From contig NZ_JAVWNC010000002.1 in the NCBI RefSeq assembly GCF_036637135.1, forward strand, positions 10,819 through 74,818: a DNA stretch of 64,000 bases. Direction: 5' to 3'. Shown piece after piece: positions 17,944 through 27,248 of this stretch; within the stretch, counting starts at the first letter, position 1; every line of letters starts with the position of its first letter. The DNA comes from Anaerorhabdus sp036637135. GTDB lineage: Bacteria; Bacillota_I; Bacilli_A; Erysipelotrichales; Erysipelotrichaceae. Under the pieces are notes generated by a model. The model was not told the origin of the DNA. It saw nothing but the letters and a program-made list of their open reading frames with translations, and did not search any database. A program made the position numbers and the translations under genes.

Positions 17944-19022
17944 TCTAAGACAACCGTCACTGTAATTTCTGCATTATCTCTTACTATGGTTAATATAACT
18001 TCATCTCCAACATTTAAATCATATAGTACTTTTCTAAAGTCTTTAAACGTAAAGATATCAATATCATTTATTTTAACCAAGACATCTCCAGATAAAACTC
18101 CACTCGTATTAGCTGGTGTGCCTTCAAATACCTTTGTAATTAACACTCCACGAGTACGATCTAAATTAATTCCCATGTAACTCTTTTGATAAATAGTTAA
18201 TTGAGATATATCTTTACCTATCACACCTAAAATTGGACGAAGTACTTGCCCGTTTTCTTTTAATTGATCCACGATCGGAATAATCTCATTAATCGGAATT
18301 GCAAAGCCTAAACCCTCGACATCTTCATTCGCAATTTTCATAGAAGTAATTCCCACTAAATCACCACTCATATTAATAAGTGGTCCACCACTATTTCCCG
18401 GGTTTATCGCAGCGTCAGTTTGAAGTACTGACATTTCCCAATCATCGATACCATTTTCGTCAATATCAACCGCTATTGATCGATCAACGCCAGAAATAAT
18501 ACCAAAAGTTACTGAGCCTTGTAAGCTTAAATCAAGCGGACTACCAATCGCAAGAATGTATTCCCCTTTTTTAACAATACTTGAGTCTCCTAAATTAAAT
18601 GGCTCAACTGTAAATGATGGATGAACTCGAAGTAATGCGATATCACTAAAAGCATCACTACCCAATAGCTCTGCAACCATTGTTTCACCATTATCAAAGG
18701 AAACATATACTTCTGTTGCTCCTTCAACTACATGATGATTTGTCACAACATAAACACCTTCATCATCTTTACCATAAATAACACCACTACCTATTCCCAA
18801 TACATTTTCATGTGCACTGCTGGTAATTCCAACAACTTTTGATTCTGTCTTGGATACGATACTTGTTAGATCTGTGGTAAAACCATTGATTGTGTTGTTA
18901 TTGTAGATTGGACTTACTTTTTGAATAGATGTTTCTTGATTCTTTACTTTACTGATTTCATAAGTTAAGTAACTATTCCATACCAAGAGAACAGCAATTA
19001 GCGCTATGAGAAATTTCTTCAT
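17940..19022 (-). CDS. htrA: HtrA/DegP-like membrane-anchored serine protease
   Basis: This 360-residue protein is a trypsin-like quality-control protease outside the membrane. A single N-terminal helix (about residues 4-19) anchors it. The catalytic triad is visible as His in TNHHVVEG, Asp in SDIALLRV and Ser in INPGNSGGPL. One PDZ domain occupies roughly residues 265-360 (GVLITKVFEGTPANTSG). The start ATG has AAGGAGG 8 bases upstream and lies inside the end of walJ (50-base overlap). The family is firm; it corresponds in position to Bacillus HtrC/YyxA. Confidence 0.92.
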   Translation of the reverse strand: MKKFLIALIAVLLVWNSYLTYEISKVKNQETSIQKVSPIYNNNTINGFTTDLTSIVSKTESKVVGITSSAHENVLGIGSGVIYGKDDEGVYVVTNHHVVEGATEVYVSFDNGETMVAELLGSDAFSDIALLRVHPSFTVEPFNLGDSSIVKKGEYILAIGSPLDLSLQGSVTFGIISGVDRSIAVDIDENGIDDWEMSVLQTDAAINPGNSGGPLINMSGDLVGITSMKIANEDVEGLGFAIPINEIIPIVDQLKENGQVLRPILGVIGKDISQLTIYQKSYMGINLDRTRGVLITKVFEGTPANTSGVLSGDVLVKINDIDIFTFKDFRKVLYDLNVGDEVILTIVRDNAEITVTVVLE

Positions 19023-19770
19023 TATCTTTTCCTCCTTGTACTAATTCATACTGACCTGCTGCAACAATCACCAAATCAGCATTCAAACAATCTTTCTTTT
19101 TTAACAATGCTTCTGTGTTAACTTCTAAAGCTTTTTGTCTTGTATTCGCTTCTTCTGAAATATGAGCCAGGAATATTTGTTTCGTATTCTTTGTCACTAT
19201 TTGTTCCAACACTTCTGCACAATTCTCATTACACAAGTGTCCATTATCTGAAAAAATACGTTGTTTTACAAAATGTGGTCTTCTTGATTCCATTAACATT
19301 TTAATATCATGATTACTCTCAAGCACAATATAATCAGCACCAACAAGTAATTCATAATAAGATTCATTTAAATAGCCTGTATCTGTTATATATACAAGTT
19401 TTTCACTACCATTTTCAATAACATAACCTACCGTATTCTCAGCATCATGGCTAAGTGGTAACGGTGTAATTGTTAGATGCTTTACATCAAATGATTGAAA
19501 AGGTTTAACAAGATGAAACATGATGCAATCATCCAGTGGACTTGCAGAATAAACTTCAGTATTTTTAAACATTTTGATTTGACTAATATGGTCAACATGA
19601 TGATGCGTGATTAAGCACGCATCAACATCATTGAGAGTTACATTTAATTTTTGATAACTTAGTTCCAAATGTCTCCGTGTTGATCCACAATCAATGACAA
19701 GTGTACAATCATCATCTTGTAGAACAAAACTATTTCCTTTAGAACCACTACAACAAAGTGCAAATTTCAT
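18973..19770 (-). CDS. walJ: MBL-fold metallohydrolase WalJ/YycJ
   Basis: This is a 265-residue cytoplasmic metallo-beta-lactamase-fold protein. SGSKGNS near the N-terminus and the metal motif THHHVDHI are characteristic of YycJ, and further metal ligands follow (LSHDAENTV, TDTGYLN, HNEN-like region LCNEN). YycJ is believed to act as a 5'-3' exonuclease that links DNA replication and cell-wall control in walRK operons. The start at MKFALCC follows the family; the open frame reaches 19791 inside the upstream gene. It sits 1 base after the stop of the M23 peptidase. walR and walK, its usual partners, are not here. Confidence 0.9.
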   Translation of the reverse strand: MKFALCCSGSKGNSFVLQDDDCTLVIDCGSTRRHLELSYQKLNVTLNDVDACLITHHHVDHISQIKMFKNTEVYSASPLDDCIMFHLVKPFQSFDVKHLTITPLPLSHDAENTVGYVIENGSEKLVYITDTGYLNESYYELLVGADYIVLESNHDIKMLMESRRPHFVKQRIFSDNGHLCNENCAEVLEQIVTKNTKQIFLAHISEEANTRQKALEVNTEALLKKKDCLNADLVIVAAGQYELVQGGKDNEEISHSANCCSLGME

Positions 19771-19771
19771 A

Positions 19772-21295
19772 TTAACACGCCAAGAATCCATTACATGGAT
19801 CTAATCTTTGGTTTGGATTTGATGATAACATGATAAAGAAATGAACGTGAGGTCCTGACGCTTTACCTGTCATACCTATTTGTCCAATAACCTCCCCTTT
19901 ATCAACACGATCTCCTACTTTTAAATCCGTTGGTTTATTCATATGACCATAATAAGTACGATATCCTGTATTACCATGATCAATAATCATATAGTTACCA
20001 TTGATACCTGTATAACCTACTTCATAGACCGTACCACGGTCAGCTGCGTATACATTTCCATAACGATTGTATGGATTTTGGAAGTCAACTGCTTTATGTC
20101 CTGAATAACATCCCCAACGACATGTAATAATTGGGTTATCAATTGGATAACGGAATGTACCAGTACCATTACCTGGAATTTCCAATGTACCTACACGAAT
20201 AATTTCTTGTTGCGGTTGTATTGTAATAATAGAAGAAATTTCTTCCCCTGAAACGATAACTCCATTAATCCAAGTTTCTTCAACCAATGTATTTTTCGAA
20301 CCTACTTTTGCAACCTGAATAACTTCTTCTTCATTGGTATACATTGTTGGATCTTCTTGATAAATTGTCCCTGCAGGTTCTTCATCTCTTTTACGTAATG
20401 ATTCCTTCATTACCACTACATCAATCGGTGATTGGAAATAAGTTACATTCAATTGAGTTCCTGGTGATAATACCTGATCAACACTTGTTAGAATGTCATC
20501 ATTGATATTTACAACTTGGCGATCTGATAAAAAGTTATTTTTACTTCCGACCCCTTGAATTGTATCTCCTGGAACAACAGTATAGTATTGTTTTTCTACA
20601 CCTTCACCCCATTTTAAATATTCAAGTATTTCATCTTCAGTAGTCATAATTTTACTAGGTTCTGCATATGCTTTTTTCATTGTGATACTTTGTAGAATTT
20701 CAATCGCCATGTCACGTTCACCATAGGTTGTTAATGGTGGAACTGTTTCATTACTTGTGATTGCATTCAATGAACTTTCTTCTACAAAATACAACAAATA
20801 CTTATGAAGAGCTTCTTCATACTTCTTTACATCATCTACATAAATAGTTGCGAATGTACCATTTTCATCCGCAAAGTCGATTGCGTTTACTTGTACTGTA
20901 TATGAGTTTTTATCTTTCAAATATTGAGTGATTTGTTCATCAATATTTTCATATTCGTTATAACTTAATTCTTTAATTTCATAAATATCTTTCCCCGTGT
21001 CTAGATGTGTACCTGGGAATTTTTCTTCATATTGTTCACTATAAATTTGGCCTAATAAGTTTGAGATGGTTTTCTCATCACTTAAAACTCCAAGCAAAAC
21101 ACCTGAATCGTATATCTTAGTTACTTCCTTAGGTTCAAGACGTACACCTGTTACTTCTTGAGGAAGCAATGATTTTTCTATTTGAGCATTTGCTTCTACA
21201 ACTTTAACTGTTCCCATATCAAAGATTTGTGGAAGTAAAAATACAATCGCTAAACTTGCAAGTGCAGCAATTACTAGGGGTAAAACTTTTTTCAT
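19772..21295 (-). CDS. Cell-wall peptidase: LysM-like, G5 and M23 domains
   Basis: This 507-residue exported protein begins with a signal or anchor helix (about residues 4-26). Downstream are a LysM-like segment (YYTVVPGDTIQGV, around residue 235), a G5 domain (about 290-370, ending in IIRVGT) and a C-terminal M23 endopeptidase. The zinc ligands are in GHKAVDFQ and GPHVHFF. It should cut peptidoglycan cross-bridges or stem peptides. The start is the ATG with GAGGTGA 6 bases upstream; a GTG 9 bases earlier is less likely. It replaces walRKHI between dnaB and walJ, the position where the wall-controlling two-component system sits in Bacilli. Confidence 0.88.
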   Translation of the reverse strand: MKKVLPLVIAALASLAIVFLLPQIFDMGTVKVVEANAQIEKSLLPQEVTGVRLEPKEVTKIYDSGVLLGVLSDEKTISNLLGQIYSEQYEEKFPGTHLDTGKDIYEIKELSYNEYENIDEQITQYLKDKNSYTVQVNAIDFADENGTFATIYVDDVKKYEEALHKYLLYFVEESSLNAITSNETVPPLTTYGERDMAIEILQSITMKKAYAEPSKIMTTEDEILEYLKWGEGVEKQYYTVVPGDTIQGVGSKNNFLSDRQVVNINDDILTSVDQVLSPGTQLNVTYFQSPIDVVVMKESLRKRDEEPAGTIYQEDPTMYTNEEEVIQVAKVGSKNTLVEETWINGVIVSGEEISSIITIQPQQEIIRVGTLEIPGNGTGTFRYPIDNPIITCRWGCYSGHKAVDFQNPYNRYGNVYAADRGTVYEVGYTGINGNYMIIDHGNTGYRTYYGHMNKPTDLKVGDRVDKGEVIGQIGMTGKASGPHVHFFIMLSSNPNQRLDPCNGFLAC

Positions 21296-21317
21296 CGCAC
21301 TCACCTCTCTTTATTTG

Positions 21318-22670
21318 TTACTGTTGGGATTTATCAACATTATAAAAAGCATTTATATCTGCTTTAAACGCAACATCAATCTTACGAGTTGCACCATTAC
21401 GATGCTTCGCAATGTCAACCTCAACAGATTCTATTCCATTTTTAATTGATTCTTCTTTCTTCTCATCATTGTAGTAAGATTCTCTAAATAATAACATAAT
21501 GATATCCGCATCTTGTTCCAAGGCACCAGATTCACGAAGATCTGACATCATTGGACGTTTATCAGTTCTAGCTTCTACTCCACGAGATAATTGTGATAAG
21601 GCAATTACAGGTACCTTTAATTCACGGGCTAAAGCTTTTAGATTACGTGAGATTTCTGATACTTCTTGTTGACGATTATCACTTGATTTACTACCACTAC
21701 CTGAAATAAGTTGAATATAGTCGATGATAATACATTGAAGACCTTGTTCAGCTTCTAACTTTCGACATTTCGAGAAGATTTCTGAAACACGTACTCCCGG
21801 TGTATCATCAATATATATTTTTGTTGATTTTAATTCTGTGACTGCTTCTGATAATTGATTCCATTCTCCTGTCGATAAGAACCCTGTTTTTAAATGATCT
21901 CCCATAACCGTACTCTTTGCAGAAAGAATACGTGAAATTAACTGTTCCGCAGGCATTTCTAGTGAGAAAATAGCGATTGCTTTCTTTGTATTAATTTGAG
22001 CAATATTCATTCCTAAATTAAGTGCAAAAGCAGTTTTCCCCATAGAAGGACGTGCAGCAAGGATAACTAAATCACCTGGTTGAAATCCATGTGTTAAGCG
22101 ATCTAAATCTTTAAATCCTGTCGCAACTCCTGTAATAGGAGAGTGGTTATCTGACATCTTTTGAATGTTTTCAATGACTGAATTAATTACTTCTGTTCCT
22201 GTTCTAAAATCTGTTGTTCTACGATTTCTAGTTACACTAAGAATTAACTTCTCAGCACTATCTAAATAATCATCAATATCTACTTGTCCTTCAAAACCTT
22301 CTTCAGCAATACTTTGCGATGCTTCAATTAAATTACGCATGTATGCTTTGTTTTGAAGTATTTCTACATATGTTTTTGTGTTTGCACTTGTTACCGCTGC
22401 ATCACAAAGTTGCATTAAGTAATCTACGCCACCAACTTGACTTAAACGATTAACATCATTTAGTCTTGCTGAAACTGTCGTCATATCCACTGGTTTACCC
22501 TCACTGTGCAAGTCAAAAACTGCACGGTAAATTTTACGATGTGCATCTAAGTAAAAATCTTGGTCACTCAATCCTGAATCCATCACAACAGTTAAACTGT
22601 TGGAATAAACCATGAGCGTTCCTAGTAATGACTGTTCAGCTTCTAAACTATTCGGCATTTGGCGAATCAT
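21318..22670 (-). CDS. dnaB: Replicative DNA helicase DnaB (DnaC of Bacillus)
   Basis: This is the hexameric replication-fork helicase, 450 residues. The N-terminal DnaG-binding domain starts with MPNSLEAEQSLLG. The RecA-like domain has Walker A ARPSMGKTAFALN, Walker B IIIDYIQLI, and the conserved LKALARELKVPVIALSQLSR. It follows rplI by 8 bases with an AGGA site, as in many Firmicutes (rplI-dnaB). Encoded in the same operon as single-strand binding protein. Confidence 0.97.
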   Translation of the reverse strand: MIRQMPNSLEAEQSLLGTLMVYSNSLTVVMDSGLSDQDFYLDAHRKIYRAVFDLHSEGKPVDMTTVSARLNDVNRLSQVGGVDYLMQLCDAAVTSANTKTYVEILQNKAYMRNLIEASQSIAEEGFEGQVDIDDYLDSAEKLILSVTRNRRTTDFRTGTEVINSVIENIQKMSDNHSPITGVATGFKDLDRLTHGFQPGDLVILAARPSMGKTAFALNLGMNIAQINTKKAIAIFSLEMPAEQLISRILSAKSTVMGDHLKTGFLSTGEWNQLSEAVTELKSTKIYIDDTPGVRVSEIFSKCRKLEAEQGLQCIIIDYIQLISGSGSKSSDNRQQEVSEISRNLKALARELKVPVIALSQLSRGVEARTDKRPMMSDLRESGALEQDADIIMLLFRESYYNDEKKEESIKNGIESVEVDIAKHRNGATRKIDVAFKADINAFYNVDKSQQ

Positions 22671-22678
22671 ACTTAATC

Positions 22679-23125
22679 CTACGCTTTCTCTTTAACGTGA
22701 CACTTAATTTCTCCAATAACATTCTTATACAATTCTGCTTTCACAGTTGTATAACCTAAACCTGAAATTGGATCTGTATCAATAAACTTTCTCTTATCCA
22801 CATGAATATCAAATTTCTTACTCAATTCTTCAGCTACTTGTTTTGTAGAAACAGAACCAAAAACTCTTCCATTCTTACTATTCAATGTAAACTCTAGTGT
22901 GATTTCTTTTAATCTTTCCTTTAATGCAATTGCTTGTTTTTCTAAATCAGCTGCATTTTGTCTTGCTTCTTCTTTTTGATCTTCTAATATTTCCATACTT
23001 TTTGCAGTTGCTTGTACTGCTAAGCCTTTAGATATAAGAAAATTTCTTGCATATCCATCAGCCACTTCTAATACTTGGCCTTTTTTACCAACTTTTTTTA
23101 CATCACTCAGTAGGATTACTTTCAT
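22679..23125 (-). CDS. rplI: 50S ribosomal protein L9
   Basis: A 148-residue protein of the large ribosomal subunit. The N-terminal domain VKKVGKKGQVLEVADGYARNFL is diagnostic; a long helix and the C-terminal domain (GRVFGSVSTKQVAEEL) follow. The start MKVILL has GAGGAGG 9 bases upstream; the open frame beyond it lies inside gdpP. It overlaps the end of gdpP by 23 bases. Confidence 0.97.
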   Translation of the reverse strand: MKVILLSDVKKVGKKGQVLEVADGYARNFLISKGLAVQATAKSMEILEDQKEEARQNAADLEKQAIALKERLKEITLEFTLNSKNGRVFGSVSTKQVAEELSKKFDIHVDKRKFIDTDPISGLGYTTVKAELYKNVIGEIKCHVKEKA

Positions 23126-25076
23126 TTCCGTCAACCTCCTCAAAATATCGACTAATTGCATCAATTAGTTCGTTCTTTAATTCTACCACATCTTTGCCAT
23201 CTCTTTGTAGTGCAGCAGCAGTTAAATGTCCTCCACCATGCATATTTTCCATGATACGTTGTACATTCACTTTTCCTCTACTTCTTGCACTAATCGCAAT
23301 TTGGCCATCATTAATCATCGCAATCACAAAACTCGCTTGAACATCCTTAATTTGAAGGATATTATCCGCAACTTGTGACATCATGGAACGTGACACAATT
23401 TTATCAGTTACAGGTGCTATAACAATACCTTTTTCATATTGTTCACAATTATTCATAATCACAGATTTCATTGTAAATTCTGAATAAGTATCTTTTAAGT
23501 ATTCATCTACTACAAGTGGATCAGCACCTAAGGTTCTTAACATACCTGCTGCTTCAAATGTACGTGTACCCGTTCTTACTTTAAAACGATTTGTATCAAT
23601 AATCATACCTGCATACATTATGTTTGCTTCTAATTCATTTAATTCAATGCGATTTGATAAATAAGGTATAAATTCCGATATAAGTTCTGATGTACTTGAT
23701 GCACCAGCTTCGATATAAACTAAGATTGGATTCATTTCTAAATCAGCACTACGACGATGATGATCAAATATAGCAATTTTCTTTGCATTCTCTAATAAAT
23801 GAGAACCATTTGATTGTTTTAAACTATGATGATCAACCATGATAACAAGTGTATCATCACGATATTGATTCATCGCTTCATTCTCAGTTACAAATTGATG
23901 ACGCGATAATAATTCTGTTTTATTCTTTTCAACTACAGCAGCAAGTTTCTCTTCTATACCACCTGTTTTCGCAATAATACAACATGCTTTCCCATAGGCT
24001 TGCGTAATGCGACTCATCGCAATTGCTCCACCCATACAGTCAAAGTCAGCTTCTTTGTGACAACAAATCACAACATTACCTGCTTTTTGAATTAAATCCT
24101 TCAATGTATTCGCCATAATTCTTACACGAACACGACTACGTTTTTCAATTGCTTCTGAACTACCACCAAAGAATTTAACATCTTCTCCAGCTCTTCTTAT
24201 CGCTACTTGGTCTCCTCCACGTGATTGTGCTAAATCAAGTAATTGAATAACCATTTCATCTAACTCTTCAAAGTTTGTAGTCCCTCTTGCAAATGACATT
24301 GATAATGTAATTGATACATCTAATTCTTGCGCAGCACGACGTACCGTATTTAAAATACTAAAACGATCTTCTACTAATTCCTTAAATATATTTTCATTTA
24401 ATACAACCATGTAACGGTCATTCTTTAAACGTCTTAGAAGTAACCCATGACGTTTACACCATTCCACTACCGGTTGTCGAATACTATTATTAATACTTGA
24501 TGTTAATTTTTCATCTTCATAACGAGTTGATTCTTCATAGTTATCTAGGTTAATTAACCCTATAACAATTTGTTCACCCTCATATGCATCTTTAAACATC
24601 TTTGTCTCTGTTATATCTCTGAAGAATAATACTTTCGCATCATCTTTACGATGTACTAAATAAACATGATTATCTAACACAATCTCTACTTCTTCTGCTT
24701 TACCCGAAATCAAATCATCCGTCTCTGGAAGCCATACTAGTAACTTCTTTCCTATACGGTTAAATCCTCTTTCTTCAAAAATTTCACTCATCCAAGAAAT
24801 AACATAATTATCATCATATGAAAGCATACCTGTTTCACCAAAGAGAAATGCTTCCTTCGCTTCAGTTCCTAAAACACGAGTTATCCCTACATTGGTTTCT
24901 TCTAAATCTTTTTCATATACATTAAATAAGATAACAAATATCGCAATTTCAATTATCGTAATCAGTGAAGGCAAAATAATATTAAAATCCCATAGCAGTT
25001 TAAAAAATACGATAATTAATACTTGGAAAACTAATAAAAGAGAAACTTGAATTTTCAGTTTATTTATTTTCTCCAC
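23103..25076 (-). CDS. gdpP: Cyclic-di-AMP phosphodiesterase GdpP (DHH/DHHA1)
   Basis: This 657-residue membrane enzyme hydrolyses c-di-AMP and so tunes osmolyte and wall homeostasis. Two N-terminal helices (about 8-55) are followed by a PAS-like region, a degenerate GGDEF region without a GGDEF motif (LKNDRYMVVL), and the catalytic DHH/DHHA1 part: HKEADFDCMGGA, VDHHSLKQS, FDHHRRSAD and GGGHLTAAA. The start is a GTG with GAGGAGG 7 bases upstream and a 17-base overlap with yybS. The order yybS-gdpP-rplI-dnaB is the conserved Firmicutes arrangement. Confidence 0.95.
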   Translation of the reverse strand: MEKINKLKIQVSLLLVFQVLIIVFFKLLWDFNIILPSLITIIEIAIFVILFNVYEKDLEETNVGITRVLGTEAKEAFLFGETGMLSYDDNYVISWMSEIFEERGFNRIGKKLLVWLPETDDLISGKAEEVEIVLDNHVYLVHRKDDAKVLFFRDITETKMFKDAYEGEQIVIGLINLDNYEESTRYEDEKLTSSINNSIRQPVVEWCKRHGLLLRRLKNDRYMVVLNENIFKELVEDRFSILNTVRRAAQELDVSITLSMSFARGTTNFEELDEMVIQLLDLAQSRGGDQVAIRRAGEDVKFFGGSSEAIEKRSRVRVRIMANTLKDLIQKAGNVVICCHKEADFDCMGGAIAMSRITQAYGKACCIIAKTGGIEEKLAAVVEKNKTELLSRHQFVTENEAMNQYRDDTLVIMVDHHSLKQSNGSHLLENAKKIAIFDHHRRSADLEMNPILVYIEAGASSTSELISEFIPYLSNRIELNELEANIMYAGMIIDTNRFKVRTGTRTFEAAGMLRTLGADPLVVDEYLKDTYSEFTMKSVIMNNCEQYEKGIVIAPVTDKIVSRSMMSQVADNILQIKDVQASFVIAMINDGQIAISARSRGKVNVQRIMENMHGGGHLTAAALQRDGKDVVELKNELIDAISRYFEEVDGNESNPTE

Positions 25077-25992
25077 TTTGAACCCTCCTCAATAAGTCCA
25101 CTCTCCAATTGGTTGTAATATAAAGAAAACCAAATAAAGAAAGTGCTGGTATTGCTACTGGTAATAAAAAGATAATCGCAAATATTAAATAGAATGAAAT
25201 ATTCTTTTGAAATTTAGCAGCGCCTAAAACAAGTGCCCCAATATAACCAAAGAACATCAAATATAAATTAGAAGCTATATCCAAAATCATCATGAGTTCT
25301 TGAATCTTTGCATCTTGCGGTGTTTTGAGTAAAAACTCTGATCCAGCCCAACAAATTATCGCAACATATCCCAACCATTTTGGTGAAGATATTTGTGATA
25401 ATGGTTTTGGTTTAGGAATTTGAAATCCCAAACGTGCAAGTAATAAACGAGAAAATAGATGGATTAATAAACCTTCTAATACTCCTGTTAAAAATACACT
25501 AAATATAACTGCAATACGAATCATTTGATCAATATCAAATGGCAATGCCGCAACGGATGTACCAAGTGTTTGATTAATCACTTGCTTCATTGTTTGAGCT
25601 TCCATAGCTATATCATAACCGAAAAAGGATGCAAATAAAACAGTTGTTACTAAATTAGAAACTACGGAAATTGTCATTGCAATAAGCATCAATCTGCGTG
25701 AAGTCCATTTTTGTTTTACCCCTTCTCCATAGATTAACCCTGTAGTTGCAGTAACACCAAAATAGAATATAGATTGTGGTGTACCAAAAATCAACGTCAG
25801 AAAAATCATTGCACTAAATGGCAAGAGTCCATCTTTCCACCCATATTTTGCAGTGAAAAATACCATTGGTAACGGTAAAATCCATACAAATAGTTCTACT
25901 ACTCCCCCCAATTGACGATTAATAACCAGAAGTAATCCTAGTAATGCAGTCATCATTGCGCCATCGGTAATTTTTCTCACATTGTTATTCAT
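25060..25992 (-). CDS. yybS: DUF2232 membrane protein YybS
   Basis: This 310-residue membrane protein has about eight predicted helices. It matches the DUF2232/YybS family by length, by the RKITDGAMMTALLGLLLVINRQLGG start, and by its place directly before gdpP. The family resembles substrate-binding S components of ECF transporters in layout, but its function is not established. It begins 54 bases after the rpsR stop, with a strong hairpin in between and a GGAGG site before the ATG. Confidence 0.85.
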   Translation of the reverse strand: MNNNVRKITDGAMMTALLGLLLVINRQLGGVVELFVWILPLPMVFFTAKYGWKDGLLPFSAMIFLTLIFGTPQSIFYFGVTATTGLIYGEGVKQKWTSRRLMLIAMTISVVSNLVTTVLFASFFGYDIAMEAQTMKQVINQTLGTSVAALPFDIDQMIRIAVIFSVFLTGVLEGLLIHLFSRLLLARLGFQIPKPKPLSQISSPKWLGYVAIICWAGSEFLLKTPQDAKIQELMMILDIASNLYLMFFGYIGALVLGAAKFQKNISFYLIFAIIFLLPVAIPALSLFGFLYITTNWRVDLLRRVQSGENK

Positions 25993-26015
25993 TTTATTTC
26001 CTCCAAAAGTTCAAA

Positions 26016-26040
26016 AACCTCCATCACATTGACGGAGGTT
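26016..26040 (-). terminator. Hairpin after rpsR, inside the operon
   Basis: An 11-bp stem around AACCTCC/GGAGGTT with one G-U pair is followed by TTTTG on the minus strand, 6 bases past the rpsR stop. The yybS ATG is only 23 bases beyond it, with no room for a full promoter, so this is probably a partial terminator. Confidence 0.75.
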
Positions 26041-26046
26041 TACCTG

Positions 26047-26277
26047 TTAATCATTAACGTATGGTAATAGTGCCATTTGACGAGCACGTTTAATTGCTGT
26101 TGCTAACATACGTTGATACTTAGCACGAGTTCCAGTTACACGTCTAGGAATAATCTTTCCGTTCGCTGAAACAAATTTCTTCAACAATTCAATATCTTTA
26201 TAGTCAATAGAAGTAACGTTATTTTTAGTAAAGTAACATACTTTCTTACGACCCATTCTTTGCTTTTTGAATGCCAT
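26047..26277 (-). CDS. rpsR: 30S ribosomal protein S18
   Basis: A 76-residue S18 that forms a heterodimer with S6 on the 30S platform. KKVCYFTKNN, IDYKDIELLKKF and IPRRVTGTRAKYQR are typical. Third gene of rpsF-ssb-rpsR. Confidence 0.97.
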   Translation of the reverse strand: MAFKKQRMGRKKVCYFTKNNVTSIDYKDIELLKKFVSANGKIIPRRVTGTRAKYQRMLATAIKRARQMALLPYVND

Positions 26278-26291
26278 GGTAGATCTCCTTT

Positions 26292-26759
26292 CTAAAATGG
26301 TAAGTCATCACTTGAAATATCAAGCGATGGTCCAGCATTGAAATCATCGAACGCATTATCTGCTTCAAATCCTGATGCTTCCATACCTGAGTATGAAGGT
26401 CCATCAAATGATGTTGATGCAGGGCGGTTCTCTGACGCTGATTTTGATTCTAGTAATTGACAAGAATCGCAAACAACTTCTGTAATATAAACTTTTTTAC
26501 CATCGGTACCATCATAATTACGTGTTTGTATACGACCTTCAACACCTAGTAGCGCACCTTTTTTTGCATATTGCCCTAAAAAGTCAGCTGTTTGGCGCCA
26601 AGCTACGCAGTTTATAAAATCTGCTTGTCTTTCTTGCGACTGCCCAGATACACGACGATTGCATGCAACTGTGAATGAAGCAACAGAAAGGCCTGATGAT
26701 GTTTTTTTAACTTCAACATCTTTAGTTAGTCTTCCGACTAAAACGACACGATTTATCAT
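26292..26759 (-). CDS. ssb: Single-stranded DNA-binding protein
   Basis: This 155-residue protein coats single-stranded DNA in replication and repair. The OB fold (MINRVVLVGRLTKDVEV, FINCVAWRQTADFLGQYAKKG) fills the first 105 residues. A low-complexity linker and the acidic tip DDLPF, which recruits partner proteins, complete it. It lies between rpsF and rpsR as in most Firmicutes. Confidence 0.97.
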   Translation of the reverse strand: MINRVVLVGRLTKDVEVKKTSSGLSVASFTVACNRRVSGQSQERQADFINCVAWRQTADFLGQYAKKGALLGVEGRIQTRNYDGTDGKKVYITEVVCDSCQLLESKSASENRPASTSFDGPSYSGMEASGFEADNAFDDFNAGPSLDISSDDLPF

Positions 26760-26769
26760 GGGTCACCTC

Positions 26770-27060
26770 TTAGTTTTCGTCTTGTTTTACAATCATGTAA
26801 CGAACAATGTTTGAATTGATACGCATTAAACGATCGAATTCTTTAACTGTTTCGTTGTCAGCTTCAAATGTTACTACCATGTAATAACCTTTGGTCATGT
26901 CTTCTATACGATACGCAAATTCTTTCACGCCCCACTCATCCACATTCACGATTTTACCACCACCGTTAGTGATGATACCGTGCATAGACTCGATTACTTC
27001 TTGGCGTTTAGCATCTTCTAAAGATGCATTTACGATGTACATGACTTCATATTTTCTCAT
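26770..27060 (-). CDS. rpsF: 30S ribosomal protein S6
   Basis: A 96-residue S6 (MRKYEVMYIVNASLEDAKRQ; GVKEFAYRIEDMTKGYYMV). First gene of the operon; its leader has a promoter and a hairpin suited to autoregulation by the S6:S18 dimer. Confidence 0.97.
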   Translation of the reverse strand: MRKYEVMYIVNASLEDAKRQEVIESMHGIITNGGGKIVNVDEWGVKEFAYRIEDMTKGYYMVVTFEADNETVKEFDRLMRINSNIVRYMIVKQDEN

Positions 27061-27093
27061 GTGTACACCTCCTTATGGTCTGTTGGCCTCTTC

Positions 27094-27127
27094 AGGCAAG
27101 GAGTAGACGATTAATCTACCCGTGCCT
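27094..27127 (-). promoter_or_regulatory. Hairpin in the rpsF leader (candidate S6:S18 autoregulatory site)
   Basis: On the minus strand, arms AGGCA and TGCCT enclose an internal loop and an inner stem GTAGA/TCTAC, giving a two-part hairpin between the transcription start and the ribosome binding site. Position and shape suit the known bacterial rpsF leader family, but I do not see its CCG bulge clearly, so this is tentative. Confidence 0.45.
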
Positions 27128-27130
27128 TAG

Positions 27131-27159
27131 ATTTTATCACATGTAATCTAACATGTAAA
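27131..27159 (-). promoter_or_regulatory. Promoter of the rpsF-ssb-rpsR operon
   Basis: On the minus strand, -35 TTTACA (27154-27159) and -10 TAAAAT (27131-27136) are 17 bases apart. The predicted start lies just before the leader hairpin. Confidence 0.75.
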
Positions 27160-27248
27160 CTTATTTCAACGAAAATACCTCTATTTCAAGCCTTTTTCCT
27201 TAACTTTTGTATCATTTAGTAGTACTGTATCAATAGAAGGAGAATATT

